Source: Gymnothorax reevesii (taxonomy: Eukaryota; Chordata; Actinopteri; Anguilliformes; Muraenidae). Taken from it: a DNA stretch of 64,000 nucleotides. The DNA is taken from NCBI GenBank assembly GCA_029721435.1, contig CM056574.1, forward strand, positions 76,737,501 through 76,801,500, read 5' to 3'. A model generated the notes under the pieces. It did no database searches and was not told the DNA's origin. It was given only the letters and a program-made list of their open reading frames with translations. The position numbers and the translations under genes are program-made. Shown one piece after another: positions 44,976 to 54,920 of this stretch; the first letter of the stretch is position 1, and each line of letters begins with the position of its first letter.

Positions 44976-47540
44976 TTATTATTCTGCTGCGAGAACGCAT
45001 TTTTGAAGGTTTTACCATGCACGAAAACTCACAAAAATTTGCACACACGTCAGACGTGGTGAAAATGACAAAATATTATTAATTTTGTGCTTGAACATGC
45101 CCCAGTGGCTCTATAGCGCCACCAAACACGCGGCCATTTTGGAACACACTTGCTCGTATTCTCATGAAATTCGACAGGGCCACAGCAGTCATAATAAATT
45201 TTTTTGTCAATTTTTTTGAAATTTTTTTGCCGCACAGGAAGTGAGCTATGAGCCATTTCCTGCGTTTTTTCAGATTTTACGAACACATTTTTGAGGGCCT
45301 TATTATGCTCGAAAATTCACCAAACTTGGCTCATAGACTAAAAATATTAAATACTTTGATTCAATATCTCATTTGGCACTTGGTTTGACATGGTAACTCT
45401 AAAGCGCCCCCTAATACATAATTGCATTTTTGAGGGCCTCAGCATGCTTGAAAACTCACGAAACTTTGCAGACCTTTTAAGCTGCTCATACTATTTACTA
45501 GAATATAGGGCTTGAAGAAAAATGTGGCAAAATTGCATTACAGCGCCACCTAGAAAGTTTCAATGAAGCAGCCCTCGCAGCGTGTTTAATCTACATGTTC
45601 CAAATTCGGTAGACATATGTACTATGCCAAGACCTAAAAAAAAGTCACTTGGTGCCATGACCTAGAATCAACAGGAAGTCCGCCATTTTTAATTGAATTT
45701 GCAATTTTTTTAAATTTTTTGCAATTCACAGGCATCGTACTTTAACGAACTCCTCCTAGAGATTTTATCTGATCAACTTTAAATTTGGCATACGACATTG
45801 AAAGACGTCGTCGATGTTAAATTGCGAAGATTTTTGGATTCATTGAACTTTGTATCCGTGGCGTCGCGGCGAATTTCGATGTTCCGCCATGAAAATGGAA
45901 GTTGCTTTTATGAGCATATGCTTTGGGAGATTTACGTGAAACTTTACAGGCTTAATGATAGTCTCATTCCAAATATACCTATATCTTGATATTGGAGTGG
46001 GTGTGGTCAGGTGGCTCTACAGCGCCCTCTTGACACGGCCATGTTGATATAAAAGTGCTTGAATGTTCATGAAATTTGGTCTGATCATTGCATTTGTTTT
46101 TCTGGGCTGTGCTGATTTTTTTGAAATTTTTCGGCCAAACAGGAAGTGAGCTATGAGTCATTTCCTGCGTTATTCCCAATTTTATGAACACACATTTGAA
46201 GGCCTTAGCATACTCGAAAACTTGCAAAACTTAGCTAAAATTTTATTTGTCACATTGTCTTCAATTTGAAACAAAAATTGGCAGAAAATGAGGCATCACG
46301 GCTCTATAGCGCCCCCAATACCATTTTTAAAAGAATTACCCTTTTGAGGGTTTCAGCATGCTCAAAAACTCACAAAATTTTTTACAATTTTAAAGAACAT
46401 CATTCCTATTACACTGATAAAAAATTTACAAATAGGCGTGGCAAAAATGGCATTATAGCGCCCCCTGGAAAATTTCAAATAAGCAGCCCTCGCAGCCCGG
46501 TAAACCCACATGTATGAAATTCGGTAGACATGTGGAATATGCCGAGACCTACAAAAAAGTCCCTTGGTGCCATGACCTAGACTCAACAGGAAGGTTGCCA
46601 TTTTTAATTGAAATTGCAACTTTTTTTTATTTTTTTTGCCATTCACAGGTGTCATACTTTAACGAACTCCTCCTAGAGATTTTATCCGATCAACTTATAA
46701 TTTGGCATCTAACATCTAAAAACCTTGCTGACGTTAAATTGCGAAGCTTTTTTGATTTCATCGAACGATGCATCCGTGGCGTCACGGCGAATTTTGATGT
46801 CCTGCCATGAAACAGGAAGTTGCTTTCAATTCCACATACTTTGTGGAATTTGCCTGAAACTTTCCAAGCTTGATAAAATTGTCCGCCTAAGTATAGATAT
46901 ATGCTTATTTTATATCGAGAGGTGCCAGGTGGCTCCACAGCGCCCTCTAGATATGGCCATGTTCAGATAAAAGTGCTTGAAAGTTCATGAAATTTGGTAT
47001 GATCATTGCATCAGTCATTCTCCGCAATTGTTAATTTTTTGAAATTTTTTTGCCTAACAGGAAGAGAGCTATGAGCTATTTCCTGCGTTTTTCCAAATTT
47101 TACGAACACACGTTTTAAGGCCTTAGAATGCTCCAAAACTTGCAAAACCATCCAAAAATTAGAACTGTCTTATTCTCTTCAATACATCCAACAATTGGCA
47201 CTAAATGGGGCATAATGGCTCTATAGCGCCCCCAATAATATTTATAAAAGAATTGCTCTTTTGAAAGTCTAAACATGCTGGAAAATTTACAAAAATCAAA
47301 ACACTCATGGAGCCCCGTATTACGATTACTGTGTTGTAGATTTTTTGCACAGGCAAGTCAAAATGGTATCATAGCGCCCTCCAGAAAATTTTTGCACTCC
47401 CATCAGGAAACCACATTGTACGCAGTCCAGCTGTGTCCAATGGCTCTGAATGGACAGCTGCAGCCATCAAGATCTTGCTGCCACCCCAATGTGCACAGGG
47501 GGGGCGAGGGCCCTTTCAACGCTGCTTGCAGCTTTAATTA
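44976..47540 (+). repeat. family A element, copy A5 (headless)
   Basis: Starts TTATTATTCTGCTGCGAGAA and keeps the A2-type module order. It ends with hairpin GCTGCTTGCAGC (47521-47532) and TTTAATTA. It is more diverged from A3/A4 than those are from each other. Confidence 0.85.
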
Positions 47541-49412
47541 TTTTTCTTCTTCGTCAGAAATGTTTTTAAAAATTCCCGTGACATGGTAAATGGCAGAGTC
47601 CTAAAATTTTGCAGACTGGTTGGAAGTTGTGTGAAAATGCTGACCAAGGCATTTTTAACTCAATCCGCCTTATGGTGGCGCTATAATTCAAGAAAAACAG
47701 GTTTTAATTTTAAAGGTCATAACTCCTATTTTGTAAGTCCAATTTACACAAAACTTGGTAGAGACATTCCTTGGTACATTCTCTACAACTTTTCAATAAG
47801 GACCTTGAAGATACTCCATATTTAATTTTCCCGAATTTTGAATTTTTTGAAAAGCACATTTTTGACATCTTCTCCTCGGCCGTAGATCCAATTCCTAAGA
47901 AATTTGCTGTGGATCATCAGTGGACCAACCTTATCTAAGATTGCATAAAGCTTGGTAATATCTCAATTGGTTTCCAAAATATTGACCAATGAACTTCAGC
48001 AGGGGCCTGGCTCAGCACATAAATGGAAAAAATTCAACAACCATTGGGCCAATCATCACATAACTTGTAAAATATGTCCAGATAAGTACCAGGAACATAC
48101 ACTGTCAGATTAATACAAATCGGCTAATAGGGGGCGCTATACCAGAAATCAGACTATAAATCAGCAACTGTTTGTCCTATAGCCATAAAACTCACAAAAT
48201 ATGTTGATATAAGTACCTGAAGCATAGCCAGAAAATTTCACTCAAATTGACGGATAGGGGGCGCTATAACTGCTAAACAAAGCTGCATGGCATAACACAA
48301 ATCAGACCATAAATCAGAAATTGTTCGGCCTATAGCCATAAAACTCACAGCATATATTCAATTAGTACCTGCAACATACCCAGAAAATTTCATTCAAATT
48401 GACTGATAGGGGGCGCTATATCTACTAAACAAAGCAGCATGGTATGACACAAATCAGACTATAAATCAGCAATTGTTTGGCCTATAGCCATAAAACTCAC
48501 AGGATATTTTTATATAAGTACCTGAAACATACTTTGAAAATTTCATGCAGATTGACTGATAGGGGGCGCTATAAATGCAAAACACAGCATTGTGGTATAA
48601 CACAAATCAGACTGTAAATCATAAATAGTTTTTCCAATTATTACAAAACTCACAGGATATGTCCACATAAAAACCAGAAACATAGCCTGAAAGTTTCAAT
48701 CAAATTGACCAGTAGGGGATGCCATATATGCACAAAATGGCCTAACATAACACAAATCAGACTATACATCATGTTGGTCATTACACTGGCAAAATAGGTC
48801 CACATAAATACCTGCAACACACTCAGAGTGGTTTTTGTCCCCCGCCACCATGATAGCGAGCGGAGCAGTATTCAGCTCCATCTGGCTGTCAGTCACGTCC
48901 TGTTTGTTCTGAACGCGATATCTCAAGAACGGTTTGACCGATTCCATTCATCTTTGTTGGTAAGGTATATTGGTGTGATACGCTGACCCCAGTAGATTTC
49001 CGTGACCTTGGCATAATTCTCAAGGTCATCACGATCATTTGACCACTTACAAATTCCTTGTCAACATGATATCTCAAGAACGGTTCGACCGATTCCATTC
49101 ATCTTTCGGGTCAAGGTGTATTAGGGGTGGGGGACATAGTCTTCAGCTCCATCACTCCATCTGTCCAGCTGTCCGTCCGTCACATCCCGTTTTTTGTCAA
49201 CGTGAAATCTCGAGAACACTTTGACCGGTTTTATTCATCTTTGGCTTGAATGTGTAATTTTGTGATGCGTCGACCCCAGTTGATTTCCGTCACCTGGCAG
49301 GGGACATGGCCACGTTTAGTGGCAACACTTGTTATTTAAGCTGTTAAAGCTTTCAACTACCAATGGTCTTTCTTGGCTTGAACCCCAGAATTGCCGCTTG
49401 CGGCTATATTTT
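47541..49412 (+). repeat. hairpin-ended element, family D/E, copy 1 (head missing)
   Basis: The D part (47541-48815) contains five tandem units of about 152 bases, each with ATAGGGGGCGCTATA or a decayed form. The E part (48816-49412) has about three units with ATCTCAAGAACGGTTTGACC and GATTCCATTCATCTTTG. The tail is GGCTTGAACCCC (49375-49386), then the hairpin GCCGCTTGCGGC (49393-49404) and TATATTTT. GGCTTGAACCCC is the exact inverse of the GGGGTTCAAGCC heads at 27.9-28.4 kb and of the head that follows at 49413. Confidence 0.8.
48127..48725 (+). repeat. 152-bp tandem repeat inside D, five units
   Basis: ATAGGGGGCGCTATA starts at 48127, 48254, 48406 and 48559, with the decayed fifth at 48711. 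Between them 'CACAAATCAGACTATAAATC' and 'CATAAAACTCACA' recur. The first interval is shorter (127), the rest are 152-153. Spacers are as conserved as the repeats, so it is not a CRISPR. Confidence 0.85.
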
Positions 49413-49500
49413 GGGGTTCAAGCCCGTAGGACTGAAAGCCTATTGTTTTTGCTTTTTATTAGGTCTCGTCTCCTCAACGAAGTTGAGAGAGGCCTATCGT
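49413..49500 (+). repeat. two stacked heads (GGGGTTCAAGCCC type, then CTCAACGAAGTTGAG type)
   Basis: A GGGGTTCAAGCCC...CTATTGTTTTTG head abuts the D/E tail at 49412/49413. Fifty bases later a different head follows, with CTCAACGAAGTTGAG (49473-49487), a 6-bp stem with a GAA loop, then AGAGGCCTATCGTTCTTATT. Confidence 0.75.
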
Positions 49501-50173
49501 TCTTATTCAGACTATGATTCTTATTATTTTGCACGATTTTGTGTCTCTTCTACAGGTTTCATGTTTTTATCGATTGTCGTGAAACTTGGTGAGTTGGTGC
49601 ATACCAATGGGAAGGGGTTCCAATAAGCTTTTGGGCCGGATTGGCCCGGGCCTTTTCGAGCAGTAGGACAGAAAAGTTCCAAAATTTAACATGGGAAAAA
49701 TTTTCAAAATGGTCTTAGAGTGGTGCAAATTTTTTTTAAAGATGCGTAATGAAATTCTGAACAAAAAAGTAAATGGCGATGAAGTCGTAGGTCACGTGGT
49801 TTAGCTGCCATCTTGGATTTTACGCATTTTCCCCTCCTGATGATCCTTCCATTTTCAAAAATCTTCTCTGTAAAAACTGCTCATTGAAAAATTCTGAAAA
49901 TGACATATATGAACCTAAAGACTCTCCTAAGCAAATGATCTCGAGCAGAATTTGAAAATAAATTTTACTTTTTAAACTAGAAGCTTTTGAATTTCAGTAT
50001 ATTAAAGATTTTTCAGTTTCGATCAAAAGTCTTTCACTTTCGCTGTGGCGTGAGAAAAATATTTCCCTCCACTTCCATTGAAATAAATGTGGGAAGTTTG
50101 ATGCGACACCCATTCTTTCTGTCGGTAATAAGATTACTGCTATTGGATGTGCACCGTAAACTATTACATTTTT
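49501..50173 (+). repeat. body of a further hairpin-headed element (no tail found)
   Basis: Non-coding text in the same style (GATTGTCGTGAAACTTGGTG, 'GGCCGGATTGGCCCGGGCC') follows the 49463 head. No matching tail with an inverse GAGACGAGACC and TT-loop hairpin was seen, so it is probably truncated. Confidence 0.4.
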
Positions 50174-50267
50174 ACCCCTCAGCCCTCAAGGCTGATGGGG
50201 TATGGCTATCCTTCGTGCGGTTGGGCGGGCGGGCGTCTCCAAAAACTTTGACATCGGGCTGAGGGGT
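50174..50267. repeat. compact inverted-repeat element ACCCCTCAGCCC ... GGGCTGAGGGGT
   Basis: ACCCCTCAGCCC (50174-50185) and its exact inverse GGGCTGAGGGGT (50256-50267) bracket 70 bases. The left part also folds by itself: CAGCC (50180-50184), CTCAA loop, GGCTG (50190-50194). The layout resembles the 25790-25920 element. Confidence 0.55.
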
Positions 50268-51189
50268 ATTCCGTGCATTGCACGCCAGTTTTTTAAAGCA
50301 TGCTGTGAATTTTTGTATTTTCTTTGAGCCATTTGGCAGGGCTGTCCTTTAGATGTACTTTCGATTTGCCATCATCCTCACATGTTTTTAACATCAACGT
50401 CAGTCCTATTGCAGCCTCTCAGCCTCTGTGGGCAATTAGGTAAATGTTTGCCTTTTTGTACTCAGAATTTAAATTTTTTTCAAGGCAAAAAGAGGTAGGT
50501 ACTGATGTCTATATTTCTTTTAGTTGCATGTGCACATATTTGTATTGGTGTAAGTATAACTTTTAACATGTATTACTGCATCACATTTAAGTTGTGAATC
50601 ATTTACAATTTGCTGCAATGGAAGATGCAAGGCTCTAATGCTTACCATACCTGCAGCTTTGTTTTGACAATTTAATCAGTAATTGTTGCTAGTAGAGTTT
50701 CATTAATGTGATGCATACGTAAAAAATGTTCCTTGTGTTCATATCGCAAGAATGTACATTAAAAAATTATTGCTAACCTAAATATTATGATGTGTTGAAC
50801 ATGTGTTTTAATACAGTTGTTGGAAACTGTAATAGGTGACTGCTTGAAGAGTGTAAGTTATTGAATTAACTGTTTCTTGTCATCAAACAAAAAAAAAACC
50901 CCACCACATTTACAGTGCCTTGTTGTGGCGTGGTGGCTTGTGTGTCTCTTTGACCCTGCGGGCTATGCTGTCCAGAGTTTACACTCGTGGTTGGGACACC
51001 CATGTCAGAAAGACCAATGGATGGAGACCCAACTAAATCTGTACAACTTTGAAGCAAAAACAAACTGTTTTTAAATTCTAACATTTGGAAAATTTTCGCC
51101 ATGTTGTCTCTAGTGCCCAACCGGTCATCCTCATAGGCCAAGCTACTAGGAAGAGACCACACTTTTGCCCGCGGGCAAATGTTACACTA
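50268..51189. other. no feature recognised
   Basis: AT-rich non-coding sequence without recognisable repeats or reading frames. Confidence 0.4.
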
Positions 51190-51192
51190 GTG

Positions 51193-51197
51193 ATTAA

Positions 51198-51236
<39 letters not shown>

Positions 51237-51237
51237 C
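51193..51237 (+). repeat. (ATT)n microsatellite
   Basis: About 14 uninterrupted ATT units directly left of the fold-back element. Confidence 0.95.
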
Positions 51238-51555
51238 CGATCAGTGTGTCCGTCCGTCCGTCTGTAATAAAATCGTTTCCGGACCAGAATTCGAAAACTA
51301 TACCACTTAGAAACACCAAATTTTGTATGGAGCTTCTCCTTATGGTCTTGTTGTGCCTTTTGATCCCCCCGGCTGTAGGTTGTGTAACCTACAGGTTATG
51401 TGGACAGACGGACGGACCGCAACCCCCAAAAGGCACAACTAGACCATATGGAGAAGCTCCATACCAAATTTGGTGTTTGTAAGTGATATAGTTTTCGAGT
51501 TCTGGTCCGGAAACGATTTTATTACAGACGGACGGACAGACGGACACACTGATCG
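51238..51555. repeat. long fold-back element (family G inverted pair)
   Basis: Left arm 51238-51362 and right arm 51427-51555 are inverted copies with a few mismatches (CGATCAGTGTGTCCGTCCGT at one end, ACGGACACACTGATCG at the other). The 64-base centre contains a perfect hairpin, TGTAGGTT-GTGT-AACCTACA (51374-51393). A single-orientation copy of one arm occurs at 52660-52790. On one strand the element could form a 125-bp stem. Confidence 0.85.
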
Positions 51556-52799
51556 CTATATCCCCCCACATTATATGCCGAGGGGATTATTAAATACTGA
51601 AAATCAATAAAAATCAAAAAATTAATAAATGCTTCTTCCAGGTAAATCCTAGAAAGCTGAAATTTCAGGAGCATGTTCAATGAAGAAAGAAAAAGGTTTT
51701 ATACACTGCAACTTATGGTGATTTCAGAAGTGCGTCACTCTATATTTTTCAAAAAATGAATATTCATAACATGTTAATATCTCAACAAATATTCATTCAA
51801 ATGGTACCATGCTTGGCAGTTTGTTTGTACACATGGAGCTTATAAAGTATACCAAAGGACATTTTGATACGATAAAAGGTTTGTCCACAGTAACAAATTA
51901 TATAATACTGTACAGCGTATTATGACCAAAATATTTTTAATTTCAAAAAGTCTCAAATGGATTTTCACGAAATTAGGTCACAGTACAGGGCATGGTACAG
52001 CAATGATGTGTGTTTTTTTTCAAAATTTTATGACAATGCGACAGGCCTTGGTCAAAGCAAAAGTCCCATTTTGGTGTATTTAGGTGGCGCGAGAGAGCCA
52101 TTTGTCTGTTTGGTGAAGATTTTAGACATTTAAAAAATGTTGAAATCCACTATGAATGCCCTATAAAACTGTAACTATAAAATTTGGTTTGTTTTTGAGC
52201 ATTTTTAAGGGGTCAAATGGAGGTTGGGAATTGTGTATGCATTGAAAGAAGGCAGTGAAAGTGGCTGGGGACCCCATCTTTCACGCCTCAAAAAATCCAA
52301 ACCGTTCGACTTTTGAAAAAGTTTTACAGTAATTTTCATTGACAGAGTGTGCTTTGTCATGTATTAGCATTTGGGGTCGATATGATGAACGCCGTCGAAG
52401 GAGTTCGCGCTTGTTCGAAGGCAAATTTTGGCCAAATTTAGGGAAAAAAGGAAATTTTGATATGCAAATTGCGGACTTCCTGTTCGATTTAGATAATGGG
52501 TGTTGAATGTTTATTTTTAGGCCTTGATGAGTTGAACAATATAGTGTTGGTTCCATCTCTCTACGAGTTTCCTTACGGTCGTGGTGGCCGTCTAAGTGCC
52601 AGTGAAATGTGTCTTGGTGATGCTAGAGAGCCATTTTGGCACCTAAGGGGATACTACCCCCAAAAGGCACAACTAGACCATAAGGAGAAGCTCCATACCA
52701 TTTGGTATTTGTAAGTGGTAAAGTTTTCGAGTTCTGGTCCGGTAACGATTTTATTACGGACGGACGGACGGACGGACACACTGATCGGTATAACCCCCG
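51556..52799 (+). repeat. non-coding repeat body, family G, ending in a single arm
   Basis: Same writing style ('GATTTTCACGAAATTAGGTC'), no reading frame of note. 52660-52790 repeats the right arm of the fold-back: CAAAAGGCACAACTAGACCA at the start and CGGACGGACGGACGGACACA at the end, followed by CCCCCGGTATAATAA. Confidence 0.55.
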
Positions 52800-54287
52800 G
52801 TATAATAAAAATTGGTTGACAGGTCAAGGGTGGCAAGCTCTTACATCTGATTGAGGCGCTGCCCATGAGGGCTGCGAAATGGCCCGGATAGCGCCCCCTT
52901 GAAATTTTCAAAAACCCCTCTCCATAGGGGTTTTTTTTTTGGAGTAGGAAGATGAAAATTGGTACACGTGTATTTGGCCAAGATGCACAAAAAAGTCACA
53001 GGCATCTTTTGTCTACTCCAAACAGGAAGTCGGCCATTTTGATTTTATTGCGTCATTTTTGCCTGATTTCCACACATTGTATTTTAACGCACTCCTCCTA
53101 GAGATTTCAACAAAACAACACCAGATTTATTAGTAAACATCGAGAGACCATGTAGATCAAAAGCTGTACTCCGCATGTCTGTAGGTCAGTGCGCGTGGCC
53201 GCTAACAGGAAGTGACCGGTTTTTACTTTCACTTGTACTGATGACACATAGTTGAACCCATCATCTTCATTCCCCCTCCACAACATGTAGAATAAGTTGT
53301 TGAAGCAACCTTCTGAATGCTGTGAAGCTACAAGTAATGGCGTGTGGCGACGCGGCGAAGCGGCGACTTTGGATCCCTCACCACGAAAATATGTTTGCGT
53401 TTTTGATGTTTTCACTGAAGTCATATCATCATGAAAATTGATCTGCCAGTCAAGGATGGTGAGCTCTAACATCTGATAGGGACGTTGCCCAAAAGGACAG
53501 CAAAATGCCTCGATAGCGTTTTTGAAATTTTCTAAAACCCCTCCCCGTTGGGTTTTTTTTGGAATAGGACAATGAAAATTGGTACACATGTTCAGGCTAC
53601 CAAGACAAACAAAGAGTCTCTGGCACCATTGGTCAACTCCAAACAGGAAGTCAGCCATTTTGATTTTAACATGTCATTTTGGCCTGAGTTCCACACGTTG
53701 TATTTTCCTCCAAGCGATTCTGTCCAATCAAACTCATATTTATTCAAGATTATCAAGAGACCATGCTGATCAAAAGTTGTGCTCTGCATGTCTGTAGCTC
53801 AATAGGCGTGGCCGCTATGGCGTCCCCATTTCTGATGCCTCGCCATGCATATTTGAGCAGCTCTCTCTCCCTCATACTTCATCCAAATGGATTCAAAATT
53901 CCTGTACATGATAAGAACCCCACCCTGAACGCTTCCATATGCTCGTAGGTAATCTTGGTCATGGCGCCCCCTTGTGGAAATAGGAAATGCCATATTTTAC
54001 ATTTTAATTGACCGATTTGCTTGAAACTTCATATTTGTGCTGAGGTTCTGCCCCTGAATGCACCTGCCCTCGTTTGGTTACGCTCTGAGTGCTCCCTAGT
54101 GGACGAAGTATCAACTTGTCATAACTCTTTCAGCTTTGTCCGATTCGCTCAACACAGGTTGGGGCCTGCACTAGATCTGTCAAATGGTCTTGAGTGCACA
54201 GCTGCACCCGTCAGAATATCACCACTACCCCCAACATGCGCAAGATGGCGAGGGCCCGTTCATCACTGCTTACAGCTTAAATTATTA
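52800..54287 (+). repeat. hairpin-ended non-coding element, family F
   Basis: Two internal modules about 620 bases apart. AAACAGGAAGTCGGCCATTT near 53020 and AAACAGGAAGTCAGCCATTT near 53640 are aligned copies, as are the ...GATAGCG..., 'CAAAAACCCCTCTCCATAGG' and 'CTAAAACCCCTCCCCGTTGG' blocks. Its last 90 bases resemble the A/C tail (CACCCGTCAGAATATCACCA; GCGAGGGCCCGTTCATCACT) with a decayed hairpin ACTGCTTACAGCT near 54265. Confidence 0.65.
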
Positions 54288-54920
54288 GTATTATCATCAT
54301 TTCTTTCCTTTCTTTTCTGCAAATTCCTGTGAGATGGTGAATGATAGAGACCAGAAATTTTGCACGTTGGTTGGAAGTTGTGTCTAAATGCTAACCAAGG
54401 CATTTTTAACTCAATCGGCCTGATGGTGGCACTATTATTCAAGAAAAACAGTTTTCCACTTTAAAGGCCTTAACTCCTACGCTCTAAGTCCTATTTACAC
54501 AAAACTTGGTACAGACATTCCTTGGTCCAAACTTTATGATTTAAGGACCTCTAAGGTCCGCCAAATTTGATTTTCCAGAATTAAGAATTTTTTAAAAAAC
54601 ACATTTTTGACATCTCCTTTTAGGCCGTAAGTTCGATTCCTTCAAAATTTGCCGTGGATCATTCATGGACTAAGCTTATAAAAGAATGCATAAAGCTTGT
54701 TGAAATCTCATTTCGTTTCCAAGATATTGACCATTGAACTTCAGCTTGGGTGTGGCTGAGCACATAAATGGACAAAATTCAACAACCATTGGGCCAATCA
54801 TCACAGAACTTGCAGAATATATCCATATAAGTACCAGAAACATACCTTGATAGTTTAATGCAAATTGGCCCATAGGGGGGCGCTATAAATACAAAAAATT
54901 AGCATGGCATGACACAAATC
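54288..54920 (+). repeat. family D/E copy 2, left part
   Basis: Matches the 47.56-48.6 kb element (for example GGTTGGAAGTTGTGT, AAGGCATTTTTAACTCAATC, GGGGGGCGCTATAAATAC). It breaks off after GACACAAATC at 54920, where retrotransposon sequence begins. Confidence 0.8.

Noticed and set aside
33608..47540. The A array as a protein-coding tandem gene family
   Set aside because: Short frames recur (such as MYPWRRGEFRCSAMKQEVGF) but are about 65 codons at most. They appear on both strands and shift between copies, with no conserved start, splice sites or stop.
28395..47540. Host insulator or gene-desert regulatory region rather than mobile DNA
   Set aside because: The precise heads, tails and head-to-tail copies show repeats. 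A secondary regulatory role is still possible and is given as a finding, not as an annotation.
48127..48725. CRISPR-like spacing in the 152-base repeats
   Set aside because: The whole 152-base unit is repeated, including what would be spacers, and the DNA is animal nuclear sequence.
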